Below are positions 16,081 to 27,091 of a stretch of DNA of 33,746 nucleotides, piece by piece. Both the position numbers and the translations under genes were made by a program. Position 1 is the stretch's first letter. The number at the start of each line of letters is the position of its first letter. The stretch is from Clostridiales bacterium (GTDB lineage: Bacteria > Bacillota > Clostridia > Christensenellales > UBA1750), in contig SVHB01000024.1 of assembly GCA_015056005.1 (NCBI GenBank), positions 1 through 33,746 of the forward strand, in the 5' to 3' direction. The notes under the pieces are model-generated. The model ran no database searches and had not been told where the DNA came from. It was given only the letters and a program-made list of their open reading frames with translations.

Positions 16081-18888
16081 ATGAGGGAGAAACTGCTCAT
16101 GAACCGCGGCTGGCTTTATCATTTCGGCGAGCCGGAGTATCTTAAGCCGAAGCCAACGTCTTCCGACCAGACCTATCGCGGCTCGAGGAGCGAGAACGCG
16201 AGGGGACCCGCAAGGCGCGATTTTGACGACAGCGCCTGGAAGCAGGTCACACTGCCCCACGATTTCGTGAACGAGAACGGCCCCGACTACAAAAACTGCA
16301 AACCGGGCGAAAAGCATCGTTACCCCTTGGACAGGGGCACGGCGTGGTACAGGCGCTATTTCAAGCTCGATAAAGAGGACGCCGGCAAGCGCATCACCCT
16401 GCTTTTTGACGGCGCAGCGCTTAACTGCAAGGTCTATGTAAACTCGATGCTGCTCAAGACCAACCACACCGCGGGCATCGGCTTTGAGGTCGATATCACT
16501 CAGGTGGCGAAGTTCGGCACCGATTATAATGTCGTCTCCGTTCACTGCGACTGCACCGACTTTGAAGCATGGTACTACGAGGGCGGCGGCATATACAGGG
16601 ACGTGTATCTGATAAAGACCGACCCCTTATCAGTCGACCTCTGGGGAACCTTTGTCAAATCCACAAGGCTTGAAGGAAATACGTGGAATCTGGATATATT
16701 GACCGAGGTCAGGAACGACTATTACGACGATAAGACCGCAAGCGTCGTGTCGAGCATAATCGATAAGGATGGAAACGCAGTTGCGTCCATTAACAGCGAA
16801 AGCATCTCCTTCCCGCAGCAGGAGACCATGGAGGTCTGGCAGAGCGTCGAGCTGGAATCTCCCCTGCTCTGGTCGCCCAAACAGACCAATATGTACATGC
16901 TCAAAACCCAAATCGTAGCTGATGGAAAGGTCGTTGATGAATACGATACCCCCTTCGGCATCAGGGAGATCACCTTTGATAAGGATAAGGGCATGTTCTT
17001 AAACGGCGAAAAGACCGTCATATACGGCTTTGCCAACCACCAGATACAGGTCGGCATGGGCAACGCCATGAGCGATTCCATGCGCGAGTACCAGATGCGC
17101 ACCATCCGCGATATCGGCGGCAACGGCTTCAGAACCGCGCACAGCCCCCACGGGCCCGCGACCTATGATTATTGCGATAAATACGGACTTATGGTCATGG
17201 ACGAAAACCGCATCTTCCAGCCGGGCGAGATCAGGCAGGACGAGGTAAAGCGCCTTATCAAGCGCGACAGGAACCACCCCAGCGTAGTCATGTGGTCGCT
17301 TTATAACGAAGAGGACACCGTTTCACATGAAACAGGCAGGCGCATATTCAAAAAGCTCTATTCCGTGGCAAAGAAATACGACGATTCAAGACCGATATCG
17401 GGCGCTACCAGCTACGGCATGTTCACAGAGGGCAGCGTTGACGATTACGACATCTTCGGCGTGAACCACCAGACCATGAATTTCCCGGGCCTGCACGCGC
17501 AGAAGCCCGATAAACCCCTTTACTGCTCGGAAATGGTCTTCCCCTTGGGCCCCGTCCGCCCCGGGCGCGACGCCGTACCCGGTCAGGACGCACGCGCGCT
17601 CGAGCTGCCCTATGCCATCGGCGGCTTCCATTTTACCGCATGGACGTTCGGAAGCGGTAAAGGCAGGATATTCGACTGCGACGGCAGGATGCGCTCTGTC
17701 GCCCACGGCTTTAAGGCGTACCTTAAACAGGACGAGCCCTACATGAAGATATGCCCCGGCTGGGATATGGACGGCTTTGAGGGCAAGGAAGTCGAACTGC
17801 TGCTTGCAAACAACGGCGATTATGTCGAACTTGAAATCAACGGCAAGCCAGCAGGCAGGTTCACAACCGACATGTACTCCATCACCCCCGCCTGTGTTGT
17901 GTATGAGCCGGGTACGATCAAGGCGACCGCCTACAAAAACGGCGAAGTCTGGGCGACCGACACGGCCTGCACCCCCGGCGCGCCCGTATCAATTAAGATG
18001 GTCATGGAAAACGAAGTCCTTTACGCAGACGACAACGACGTTGCCATCATCAGCGCATATCTTATCGACAAGGACGGCAATATCTGCACCAATTACACAG
18101 GCATGCCCACCCTTTTCGTTTCCAACGAAGCGGGCGAGTACGTGAGCTCCGTTCGCACCCGCGACGACGGGTTCATGGGCTGGCACGATAACCACGTCAC
18201 CTTCTTCGAGGGCAAGACCCAGCTGTTCTTCCGTTCAATGGATGCAGAGGATGACCTTGTTATCACCGCCATCCCCGACGCGCAGCTTGACGCTGTCTCG
18301 CTCACCATCGTGCGCGACAGGAGCGTGAAGGTGCCCTCAGTTCCCGTTGTGCCCAACAACTTCGTGCTCAACTGGCGCATCTCCCCGCTCATGCCCTACA
18401 CCATCGATATGGAAGGCATAATGCGCGCAGGCGCGCCCAAGGTCTGGGAAGTGATCGACACTTTGGGTTCGCCCGATGTGCTCTTTGGCGCAAACGAGCG
18501 CTTTTCCCCCGATGTGCCGCTCAATTACGCCTATTACAACAAGGCAGTCGTGCCCGATATGGGTAAAGCGCCCGAGGGCGAAAGGCTTTACCTTGCTTTC
18601 GAGGGCTTTGACGGCGTTGCCGATATTTACCTTGTCTCCCGCACTAAAACCATGCACGCCTCCCATGCCCCCGATTCGCCCTGGCCCGGTCATTACCGCC
18701 CCGTCTGGTATGTCGACGCTTCCTGCTTCGATCCCGGCGAGGAAGTGACCGTCTGGATATTCGTCCACGCCGCCAAGCGCGTCACCGGCATCGGCTGGCC
18801 CGTCCACTGGCATTTCCTCTCCCCCGATTTCGTAAATGAATACAACGCCCGCGAAAAGCGCGAGTGGGCTCAGCATCTGGTTAAGTAG
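16081..18888 (+). CDS. Glycoside hydrolase family 2 (beta-galactosidase/beta-glucuronidase type)
   Basis: Retaining exo-acting hydrolase of beta-linked galactose, glucuronate or related sugars. 935 residues, no signal peptide, so cytoplasmic. The N-terminal jelly-roll domain (about 1-190) has LPHDFV, GTAWYRRYF and the FDGAALNCKVYVN motif. An Ig-like domain follows, then a TIM barrel from about 300. The acid/base is Glu410 in WSLYNEED (Asn409-Glu410) and the nucleophile Glu484 in LYCSEM. About 350 C-terminal residues form extra beta domains with Ig-like character. SD GGAGGTG at 16069-16075. A single-gene unit with its own promoter. Substrate cannot be fixed from sequence. A degenerate parS lies inside (17320-17333). 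Confidence 0.92.
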   Translation: MREKLLMNRGWLYHFGEPEYLKPKPTSSDQTYRGSRSENARGPARRDFDDSAWKQVTLPHDFVNENGPDYKNCKPGEKHRYPLDRGTAWYRRYFKLDKEDAGKRITLLFDGAALNCKVYVNSMLLKTNHTAGIGFEVDITQVAKFGTDYNVVSVHCDCTDFEAWYYEGGGIYRDVYLIKTDPLSVDLWGTFVKSTRLEGNTWNLDILTEVRNDYYDDKTASVVSSIIDKDGNAVASINSESISFPQQETMEVWQSVELESPLLWSPKQTNMYMLKTQIVADGKVVDEYDTPFGIREITFDKDKGMFLNGEKTVIYGFANHQIQVGMGNAMSDSMREYQMRTIRDIGGNGFRTAHSPHGPATYDYCDKYGLMVMDENRIFQPGEIRQDEVKRLIKRDRNHPSVVMWSLYNEEDTVSHETGRRIFKKLYSVAKKYDDSRPISGATSYGMFTEGSVDDYDIFGVNHQTMNFPGLHAQKPDKPLYCSEMVFPLGPVRPGRDAVPGQDARALELPYAIGGFHFTAWTFGSGKGRIFDCDGRMRSVAHGFKAYLKQDEPYMKICPGWDMDGFEGKEVELLLANNGDYVELEINGKPAGRFTTDMYSITPACVVYEPGTIKATAYKNGEVWATDTACTPGAPVSIKMVMENEVLYADDNDVAIISAYLIDKDGNICTNYTGMPTLFVSNEAGEYVSSVRTRDDGFMGWHDNHVTFFEGKTQLFFRSMDAEDDLVITAIPDAQLDAVSLTIVRDRSVKVPSVPVVPNNFVLNWRISPLMPYTIDMEGIMRAGAPKVWEVIDTLGSPDVLFGANERFSPDVPLNYAYYNKAVVPDMGKAPEGERLYLAFEGFDGVADIYLVSRTKTMHASHAPDSPWPGHYRPVWYVDASCFDPGEEVTVWIFVHAAKRVTGIGWPVHWHFLSPDFVNEYNAREKREWAQHLVK
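17320..17333. promoter_or_regulatory. Degenerate parS-like site inside the GH2 gene
   Basis: GTTTCACATGAAAC differs from the parS core by one base (A for G at the centre). It is in frame over Thr-Val-Ser-His-Glu-Thr. Sites with one mismatch can bind Spo0J weakly; use here is unproven. Confidence 0.35.
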
Positions 18889-19558
18889 GGGGACGGTTTT
18901 TTGGGGGACGGTTCTTGGGAGAAGGTTTCACCTTCTCCCAAACCCTCATCCACCAGAGGATTGCATCCTCTGGACTCCGCGGCATTGGGGTAGGATAATT
19001 TCATACGTTGGCTTACGCGTTGCCCGTAAAGTATGGGCAACGCGTGATTTATTTTGTGGAGAGTTATTCTTTAGGGTAGTTACTAACCAAAACATGCGTG
19101 CAGCGAATATATCACATTCCGAAGGAATATATCATTCATTACACGCCGCAGGCGTATATCATTGGCGGTCACGCGTGATTGCTTTTGTGGGCGGTTATGC
19201 GACAGAGATTTGGGCGGTCAATCGTCCGTTTCCTTTCTTGTTAGAGTATGCTCTATTTAAAGCCTCCCTCTTGAGGGGGCGAAGCGTTTAGAAAACAGTC
19301 CGGTGGACTGTTTTTAGCGAAGCCCGCCGAGGCTTGTCCGAGGTGCGTCGGTGGCAGCCGTAAGGCTGACGGAAGGAGTAATAACAAGTATTTTGTGTGC
19401 GCGTATTCCTCGTTCGCGAAATTTATGACGGCTGAAGAACCGGTTGGTTTGACAAGGTAGGGCAGTCGTCTCGCGCACATATCGCGCGCCGCAGGCGCAT
19501 ATCGCGTTTGCGAAGCAAACATATCGCTCACGAAGTGACGACTTAGGGGAAACGGTTT
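18889..19558 (+). repeat. Mosaic composite, F orientation, chimeric (copy 12)
   Basis: The G-run begins in the GH2 stop codon (TAG then GGGG); a GGGGGACGGTT motif occurs twice. A cap with 12-bp arms TTGGGAGAAGGT / ACCTTCTCCCAA (18915-18941, TTC loop); B 18953-18973 (CCAGAGGAT, TGC, ATCCTCTGG); E 19015-19045. Then a foreign-looking array at 19104-19165 with spacer ATATCATT and units ATTCC-GAA-GGAAT and ACGCC-GCA-GGCGT. Then a half E arm, GGTCACGCGT (19167-19176), of a different arm class from the intact E, a complete linker, an ACAGTCC-GGT-GGACTGT hairpin, the G segment and a normal D array (about 19475-19545). It looks like two elements joined. Confidence 0.87.
19015..19045 (+). repeat. E palindrome 11 (F)
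   Basis: Arms ACGCGTTGCCC / GGGCAACGCGT, loop GTAAAGTAT. Confidence 0.93.
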
Positions 19559-19735
19559 TTGGTGAAGGGTTTCACCCTTCCCCAAGCCCCATCCGACCAG
19601 AGGATTGCATCCTCTGGACTCCGCGGCAGTGGGGTAGGATAATTTCATACGTTGGCTTACGCGTTGCCCGTAAAGTATGGGCAACGCGTGATTTGTTTTG
19701 CGGGCGGTTAGGCGGTGGGGTGGGATTCGCGGTAT
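19559..19735 (+). repeat. Mosaic partial composite, F orientation (copy 13)
   Basis: A cap 19564-19580 (GAAGGGT, TTC, ACCCTTC), B 19597-19617 (CCAGAGGAT, TGC, ATCCTCTGG) and E 19659-19689, then truncated in the linker. Confidence 0.87.
19659..19689 (+). repeat. E palindrome 12 (F)
   Basis: Arms ACGCGTTGCCC / GGGCAACGCGT, loop GTAAAGTAT. Confidence 0.93.
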
Positions 19736-20171
19736 ATGGAAGAAGGTTATGCAGGGGCAGCCAATGCAGGCGGGGGAGATATTGCGCCTTTGGCGCAGCG
19801 ATATACGCTTCGCGTGCGATATGCGCCTTGCGGCGCGCGATATGTGCGCGAAACTACTTATTTTCCTTATCAAACCAACCGATTCTTCAGCCGTCATAAA
19901 TTCCGCGAACCAAGAATCCGCGCACGCGGATACTTTGACCCTGTTTGAATTTGCTCTCGCAAAACAGAAACGGCCGATAAGCCATCCAAATCTCAAAGGA
20001 ATAACTTCCCTCAAAATACGAATCGGGTGACCCATACTTTACGGGTCACCCGACAACAAACGTATTAAATTACTCGACCAAAAGCCGCGGAGTCCAGAGG
20101 ATGCAATCCTCTGGTGGATGAGGGTTTGGGAGAAGGCAACGCCTTCTTCCAAGAAAACCGTCCCTCCCCCC
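19736..20171 (-). repeat. Mosaic composite, R orientation (copy 14)
   Basis: D array about 19780-19853 (TGCGCC-TTT-GGCGCA, ACGC-TTC-GCGT, GCGCC-TTGC-GGCGC); G segment; linker remnant; E 20023-20053; B 20094-20114 (loop GCA); A cap 20131-20147 (loop AAC); outer C-run ACCGTCCCTCCCCCC that reaches to within two bases of the rpoD stop codon. Confidence 0.9.
20023..20053 (-). repeat. E palindrome 13 (R)
   Basis: Arms TCGGGTGACCC / GGGTCACCCGA, loop ATACTTTAC; the only copy of this arm class. Confidence 0.92.
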
Positions 20172-21248
20172 TTACAGGAAATCCTTGAGCTTTCTGGAGC
20201 GGGAGGGGTGGCGGAGTTTACGAAGCGCTTTAGCTTCGATCTGTCTTATACGCTCTCTTGTAACATTGAAATCGCGGCCGACTTCCTCGAGGGTTCTTGC
20301 CCTGCCGTCGTCCAGACCGAAGCGGAGGCGGAGCACCTTTTCCTCTCTGGGGGTAAGGGTATCGAGCACGTCCATGAGCTGTTCTTTAAGCAGCATAAAG
20401 GCGGCGGCATCGGCGGGGGCGGGAGCGTCGTCGTCGGGGATGAAATCGCCGAGGTGGGAATCCTCTTCCTCGCCTATGGGGGTTTCAAGGGAGACGGGCT
20501 CCTGGGCGATCTTGATTATCTCGCGCACCTTATCCTCGGGGATCTGCATGACCTTGGCGATCTCATCGGGCTGGGGCTCTCTGCCGTACTCCTGAAGGAG
20601 CTGGCGGGAGACGCGGATAAGCTTGTTGATGGTCTCGACCATGTGCACGGGGATGCGGATGGTGCGCGCCTGATCTGCGATGGCGCGGGTGATCGCCTGA
20701 CGGATCCACCAGGTCGCATAGGTGGAGAACTTATACCCCTTGCGGTAATCGAACTTATCGACAGCCTTGATAAGACCTAAGTTGCCCTCCTGAATAAGAT
20801 CGAGGAACTGCATGCCTCTGCCCACATAACGCTTTGCGATAGAAACTACCAGACGCAAATTTGCTTCTGCCAGCTTACGCTTTGCTTCCTGATCGCCCTG
20901 TTCCATGCGCTGAGCGATGTCGATCTCCTCTTCTGCGGAAAGGAGGGGCACTTTGCCGATCTCTTTTAAGTACATCCTTACGGGGTCGTCTGTGGAGATG
21001 CCCTCGGGGATGGTGATGTCGACCTCGCCTGCGGCTTCAGCCTGAATCTGTGCGTCGTCGGGCTCGGCGTTGTCGGCGATTATGTCTACGCCGAGATTTT
21101 CAAACGCCTCGTATATCTTTTCCAGCTGATCGGGGTTGAGTTCCATCTCGACAAGCTTGTGATTGAGCTCGTCCACGTTCTTGGGCGCGTCCTTTTTAAG
21201 TTCGTTTACGACTTCGTCAACCGATTTGCTGTTTTTCTTTTCGCTCAT
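20172..21248 (-). CDS. rpoD: Primary sigma factor RpoD/SigA
   Basis: Housekeeping sigma-70 that directs RNA polymerase to TTGACA/TATAAT promoters like those seen here. 358 residues, usual for Gram-positive SigA. Short region 1.1; region 1.2 [12 protein letters not shown] (88-98); region 2 with [24 protein letters not shown] and the -10 recognition helix [10 protein letters not shown] (about 177-186). Region 4.2 has [26 protein letters not shown] near the C-terminus. GGAGG lies 11 bases before ATG 21248. It follows dnaG by 42 bp, the classical dnaG-sigA operon; rpsU is absent. Confidence 0.97.
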   Translation of the reverse strand: MSEKKNSKSVDEVVNELKKDAPKNVDELNHKLVEMELNPDQLEKIYEAFENLGVDIIADNAEPDDAQIQAEAAGEVDITIPEGISTDDPVRMYLKEIGKVPLLSAEEEIDIAQRMEQGDQEAKRKLAEANLRLVVSIAKRYVGRGMQFLDLIQEGNLGLIKAVDKFDYRKGYKFSTYATWWIRQAITRAIADQARTIRIPVHMVETINKLIRVSRQLLQEYGREPQPDEIAKVMQIPEDKVREIIKIAQEPVSLETPIGEEEDSHLGDFIPDDDAPAPADAAAFMLLKEQLMDVLDTLTPREEKVLRLRFGLDDGRARTLEEVGRDFNVTRERIRQIEAKALRKLRHPSRSRKLKDFL

Positions 21249-21290
21249 TTAATGTATTTCCTCCCTCCACGGGATCAAACGCCAAAAGCG

Positions 21291-23045
21291 TTATTTGCCC
21301 ATGCGGTCCTTCAGCTCGCGTTCCATTTGAGTCAGTTTTATCATTTCCAAAAGCGTTTCGCGGTCCGACTGAGCCTTTCCCCTCAGCTCGTCCAGACGGC
21401 TCTGCACTTTGAACAATCTTATTGTGTCAACATAATCCGATACGGCCTTGGGTATGAGCTCGGGCGTGATCTCCTCAAGCTCGGAAAATATCCTTGCCGC
21501 TTCCGCTTCCTTTTCGGGCTCTTCCCGAAATTCCGAGAGCACCTGCGGCGCGCTCATGCCGCTCAGAAGAAGCCTTGCTGTCTCTTTTAAGTCGTCCCTT
21601 GTAAAATCGTTTGCCGACAAAAGCCCGTTTGGAAGCTTTACGCCCGAAGCCATAAGGGCGATCAGCTGCCTTTGCGCTTTTATGTGCGGAAGTTTCAGAT
21701 CCTGCGCCCTCTGCCTTGCCTTTTGCGGCTCTTCCCTCGGGACGGGGGGCGTATCCAAAGGCTGCGAGGCTGCGGAAACGCCTATCTGGCGCATCAGCAC
21801 TTCCCTTGAATACCCGGTATCGACCATCAGCTGCTTTATGTAGTTTTCAAGCACAACGGGCTGGGTCACCTGCTTGAGTACCGCGCAGGCGGCCATCGCG
21901 TATTTGCTCCTGCCCTCTTCAAGCGACATATCGCATTGCTTTTTCTCTCTGTCCAGCAAAAACTGAACGGCTTTTGTGCGCTTTAGCTCCATAAATGCCT
22001 GAGCGCCGTTGGCTTTGATGAAATCGTCCGGGTCCTGACCGCCCGGAATAGAGATCACCGAAGGCTCGATGCCCTCGTTTTTCAGTATTCCTATCGCCCT
22101 GACAGCAGCCTTCTGCCCCGGCTCGTCGCCGTCGTAGCATATCACGATATCGCTTGCGTACCTTTTCATCAAGCGCGCCTGCTCGGGCGTGATGGCGGTG
22201 CCGAGGGTCGCAAGGCAGCCGGGCACGCCGTGGCTCACAAGCGAAACGACGTCGATATACCCTTCGACCAAAAATATGGTCTTGAGCTCCCTTAAACCCT
22301 TGAGCATATGTATTCCGAAAAGGTTTACGCGCTTGTTGAATATTATCGTATCGCCGGTGTTAAGATATTTGGGCTGCTCGTCATTCATTATCCTGCCGCC
22401 GAAGGCGATGACCTGTCCCCTTGCGTTTATGATGGGGAACATGACCCTGCCTCTGAACATGTCGTAGAGCTTGCCGTTTCGCTCAACCGAAAGCCCTGCG
22501 TCTATCAGCTCTTCCTTTGTAAAGCCGTTTTTGAGCATGTCCAAAGAAAGCGTGTCCCACCCCGAGGGCGAAAGGCCCATGCCGAACCTTCTGACCGACT
22601 GCTCGGATATCTGCCTTTTTGCGATATACGCCCTTGCCTTTTCCCCTTCGGGGGAATTAAGCAGGCTCCTGAAATACCTCGCGGCATAGGTGCAGGCTTC
22701 CACTGCGCGCTCTTTCCTTTGAGTGCTTGCGCCCTTGTAGCTGTTTCTTTTGGGCATTTCCAGCCCCACGCTGCCTGCCAGCTGCTCCACAGCCTCCCAG
22801 AACTCAAGCCGCTCCGTTTCCATAACGAATTTGAAGATATCCCCGCCCTTATGACAGCCGAAGCAGTAATACATCTGTTTTTGTCTGTCAACGGAAAACG
22901 AAGGCGTTTTTTCCATATGGAACGGGCAGCAGCCCCAGAACTTTGAGCCTTTTTGCTTCAGCGGCACATGCCCCGAGATATAATCGACGATATCGACGCG
23001 GGAGCGCAGCTCGTCAAGGAAATTGTCTCTTTGATAATCCGCCAA
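21291..23045 (-). CDS. dnaG: DNA primase DnaG
   Basis: Makes RNA primers at the replication fork. 584 residues. The N-terminal CHC2 zinc finger has Cys40, His43, Cys61 and Cys64 (spacing C-x2-H-x17-C-x2-C). The RNAP core includes FGGRIMNDEQPKYLNT and the TOPRIM domain includes FLVEGYIDVVSL and CYDGDEPGQKA. The C-terminal helicase-binding region is short. The start is TTG at 23045: no ATG is available before the zinc finger, the N-terminus then matches the family, and GGGAGG stands 9 bases upstream. First gene of dnaG-rpoD. Confidence 0.96.
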   Translation of the reverse strand: MADYQRDNFLDELRSRVDIVDYISGHVPLKQKGSKFWGCCPFHMEKTPSFSVDRQKQMYYCFGCHKGGDIFKFVMETERLEFWEAVEQLAGSVGLEMPKRNSYKGASTQRKERAVEACTYAARYFRSLLNSPEGEKARAYIAKRQISEQSVRRFGMGLSPSGWDTLSLDMLKNGFTKEELIDAGLSVERNGKLYDMFRGRVMFPIINARGQVIAFGGRIMNDEQPKYLNTGDTIIFNKRVNLFGIHMLKGLRELKTIFLVEGYIDVVSLVSHGVPGCLATLGTAITPEQARLMKRYASDIVICYDGDEPGQKAAVRAIGILKNEGIEPSVISIPGGQDPDDFIKANGAQAFMELKRTKAVQFLLDREKKQCDMSLEEGRSKYAMAACAVLKQVTQPVVLENYIKQLMVDTGYSREVLMRQIGVSAASQPLDTPPVPREEPQKARQRAQDLKLPHIKAQRQLIALMASGVKLPNGLLSANDFTRDDLKETARLLLSGMSAPQVLSEFREEPEKEAEAARIFSELEEITPELIPKAVSDYVDTIRLFKVQSRLDELRGKAQSDRETLLEMIKLTQMERELKDRMGK

Positions 23046-23070
23046 GCTTCCCCGCCTCCCAAAATGCTTA

Positions 23071-23076
23071 ATTATA
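23071..23076 (-). promoter_or_regulatory. Possible -10 box for dnaG-rpoD
   Basis: TATAAT on the minus strand about 26 bases before the TTG start. The -35 position (GAAAAC) is weak. This divergent gap (23046-23269) contains no mosaic module. Confidence 0.4.
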
Positions 23077-23202
23077 TTTCGCCAAGCGCGGGCGTTTTCC
23101 TTCCGCGCAATGAAGTAATATTCGCCGTTTGATGGATTTTATCCTTCTTTTTTCGTGTTATAAAGCCGCAAAAGAGCAGTAGATTTATTTTTCCCCGTAT
23201 AG

Positions 23203-23208
23203 TATAAT
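23203..23208 (+). promoter_or_regulatory. -10 box for the GH51 gene
   Basis: TATAAT 62 bases before the start codon, with no good -35 at 16-18 bp (TAGATT at 17). An activator may be needed; no cre-like site was recognised. Confidence 0.45.
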
Positions 23209-23227
23209 CTATATTGGATAAATGTAG

Positions 23228-24751
<1,524 letters not shown>

Positions 24752-25142
24752 GGGGATACGTTCGAGATGGCTGCGCTTGCTTGGGAGAAGGCTTTGCCTT
24801 CTCCCAAACCCTCATCCACCAAGGGATTTCATCCCTTGGATTCCTGAGACTTTGGGATCAGGGAAGCCAGGCTTTAGCTTACGATGAACCCGTAAAGTAT
24901 GGGTTCATCGTGATCGCTCTTGTGAGAACTTATGCGACAGAGATTTGTGCGGTCAATCGTCCGTTTCTATTCTTTGTTCGTGGAAGCGATAAGTGTATTT
25001 TGCGTGCGCGTATTCTTCGTTCGCAGAATTTATGACGGCTGAAGAATCGGTTAGTTTGATAAGCCGCAAAAGCCCTCTCGCGCACATATCGCGCGCCGCA
25101 AGGCGCATATCGCGTTTGCGCAAGCAAACATATCGCTATATT
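24752..25142 (+). repeat. Mosaic composite, F orientation (copy 15)
   Basis: Outer end GGGGATACGTTCGAGA joined to the GH51 stop; half C cap; A cap with arms TTGGGAGAAGGC / GCCTTCTCCCAA (24781-24807, loop TTT); B 24819-24839; E 24881-24911; linker; G segment (about 24998-25060); D array about 25075-25140 (GCGCC-GCAA-GGCGC, GTTTGC-GCAA-GCAAAC). Confidence 0.9.
24881..24911 (+). repeat. E palindrome 14 (F)
   Basis: Arms ACGATGAACCC / GGGTTCATCGT, loop GTAAAGTAT. Confidence 0.93.
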
Positions 25143-25345
25143 TCAGGAGAGATATCCCAAGAAGTTTCTCCTTCTCCCCAAAAAGCATAACCAACCGATT
25201 CCGTCAATCTCGATGAAGCCACGCTTTACGGCTTCATCGACCACAAACGAATAAAATAACTGAACAAAAAGACCTCGGGATCCAAGGGATGAAATCCCTT
25301 GGTGGAGAGCTCGAGAGGTGAAACCTCTCGAACGTACTCCCCCCA
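25143..25345 (-). repeat. Mosaic half-composite, R orientation (copy 16)
   Basis: Contains E 25210-25240, B 25282-25302 (loop GAA) and C cap 25311-25330 (TCGAGAGGT, GA, ACCTCTCGA). The outer end TCTCGAACGTA (25325-25335) matches the left end TACGTTCGAGA (24757-24767) as a perfect 11-bp inverted repeat, then CTCCCCCC. No ilvD promoter was found between this and the SD, so the leader or promoter may lie in the composite. Confidence 0.88.
25210..25240 (-). repeat. E palindrome 15 (R)
   Basis: Arms TCGATGAAGCC / GGCTTCATCGA, loop ACGCTTTAC; the only copy of this arm class. Confidence 0.92.
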
Positions 25346-25369
25346 AAAAAACCAAAAGGAGGAACCTAA

Positions 25370-27082
25370 ATGCAGAAATCGGCAAAAGAGAGGCTGCTTT
25401 GGTCGCAGTTCGACTCACTTCAGATCGGCATGGACTGGGACGAAGAGGACATCGTTCGTCCGCAGGTACTCATTGAAGACGTATTCGGCGACAGTCATCC
25501 GGGCTCGTCGCATTTGAACAGGCTTGCAGAGCAGGTAAAGTACGGCGTATACGAAAAAGGCGGCAAGCCCGCGTCGTTCCACGCAACGGACATCTGTGAC
25601 GGCTGCGCGCAGGGGCACGACGGCATGAACTACATCCTTGCATCGCGCGAGACGATCGCCGACATGGTAGAGCTGCATGCGATGGCGACCCCGTGGGACG
25701 CACTTGTGCTCATTTCGTCCTGCGACAAGTCCCTGCCCGCGCATCTTATGGCTGCGGCGAGGATAGACATCCCCACCATCCTTGTGCCCGGCGGCTCGAT
25801 GCGCCCCGCGCCCTACATGACCACTTCCATCAGGGCGGGCGATATTTCTCTTCGCCAGAAGAAGAAGGACGCTATCTCCGATGAAGAGATCAGGGAATTC
25901 AAGCTGACCGGCTGCCCCTCCGAGGGTGCCTGCCAGTTCCTGGGCACCGCATCCACCATGCAGTGCATGAGCGAGGCGCTTGGCATGTCTTTGCCCGGAA
26001 GCGCCCTTGCACCCGCGACCATGCACGATATCCTGAACCTTTCCCGCAAGGCTGGCAGGGCTGCGATGAATCTTTATAAAAAGGGCATCAAGGCATCCGA
26101 CATCATGACCCCCGCCGCGTTCAGGAACGCCATCATCGTGCACTCCGCAATCGGCGGCTCGACCAACGCGACTCTCCACCTGCCCGCGATCGCAGCCGAG
26201 CTGGGCATCGACCTGCCCGTTGACCTGTTCGACGAGATCAATCATCTCATCCCCCACATCGGCAACATTTATCCGGGCGGAAAGCACCTGACCGAGTCGT
26301 TCTGGTTCGCAGGCGGTATCCCAAGGGTACAGCTGATGCTCAAGGATTATCTTGATCTTTCCGTTATGACCGTAACGGGCAAGACCCTTGGCGAAAACCT
26401 GCAGGATGTTGTGAAGGATAATTTCCTTTCCCGCAACGCCGGCTACCTTGCAAATTACGGCATCGATGTTGATGAAGTCGTGCGCCCCGTCTCTTCCGTC
26501 AAGGAGATCGGCTCGCTGGCTATGCTCAAGGGCAACATCGCGCCCGAGGGCAGCGTTGTCAAATACGGCGCGCTCACCGAAGAAATGATGGTTCACGAGG
26601 GCAGAGCAAGGGTTTACGACAGCGAAGAAGCCTGCTACGGCGCAGTTGTTGCCGGTGAAGTCGATCAGGGCGACGTGCTCGTTATCCGCTACGAGGGCCC
26701 CAGAGGTTCCGGGATGCCCGAAATGCTCATGACCACCGAGGCTATCGTCTGCGACGAGCGATTGAACGGCACCGTTTCCCTTATCACCGACGGCAGGTTC
26801 TCCGGCGCGACCAGAGGCGCCTGCATCGGTCATGTCTCCCCCGAAGCCGCAAGCGGCGGCCCCATTGCCTTCATCCGCACAGGCGATATCATCCGCTATG
26901 ACATCCCCGGCCGTACCCTCGATGTAGTCGGTATCGACGGCGTGAAAAAGACCCCCGAGGAAGTCGCTGCTGTCTTTGCTCAAAGAGCCAAAGAAGGCAT
27001 CATCCCCCGCCCGAAGAGAAAAGGCGTGCTGAAAAAATACACCGACAACGCCAAGTCCGCCATGAAAGGCGCAGGGCTGTAG
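25370..27082 (+). CDS. IlvD/Edd family dehydratase (dihydroxy-acid dehydratase or sugar-acid dehydratase)
   Basis: Fe-S dehydratase removing water from a 2,3-dihydroxy acid. 570 residues, normal for IlvD. Motifs: [26 protein letters not shown] (cluster Cys), a Cys-rich [26 protein letters not shown], and GSGMPEM / [22 protein letters not shown] near the C-terminus. At the position of the first cluster Cys of [2Fe-2S] enzymes (TPCNxHL) it has HPGSSHL, as in the E. coli IlvD type. The N-terminus is shorter and rather divergent from typical IlvD, and no ilv or leu genes are adjacent. A pentonate dehydratase is therefore possible, given the arabinofuranosidase upstream. SD AAAGGAGG. Confidence 0.82.
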   Translation: MQKSAKERLLWSQFDSLQIGMDWDEEDIVRPQVLIEDVFGDSHPGSSHLNRLAEQVKYGVYEKGGKPASFHATDICDGCAQGHDGMNYILASRETIADMVELHAMATPWDALVLISSCDKSLPAHLMAAARIDIPTILVPGGSMRPAPYMTTSIRAGDISLRQKKKDAISDEEIREFKLTGCPSEGACQFLGTASTMQCMSEALGMSLPGSALAPATMHDILNLSRKAGRAAMNLYKKGIKASDIMTPAAFRNAIIVHSAIGGSTNATLHLPAIAAELGIDLPVDLFDEINHLIPHIGNIYPGGKHLTESFWFAGGIPRVQLMLKDYLDLSVMTVTGKTLGENLQDVVKDNFLSRNAGYLANYGIDVDEVVRPVSSVKEIGSLAMLKGNIAPEGSVVKYGALTEEMMVHEGRARVYDSEEACYGAVVAGEVDQGDVLVIRYEGPRGSGMPEMLMTTEAIVCDERLNGTVSLITDGRFSGATRGACIGHVSPEAASGGPIAFIRTGDIIRYDIPGRTLDVVGIDGVKKTPEEVAAVFAQRAKEGIIPRPKRKGVLKKYTDNAKSAMKGAGL

Positions 27083-27091
27083 GAGGTTTTA

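Noticed and set aside
17480-17493. A Noc-binding site ATTTCCCGGGCCTG in the GH2 gene
   Set aside because: Only the left half matches the palindromic Noc site; 10 of 14 is within chance for a GC-rich gene.
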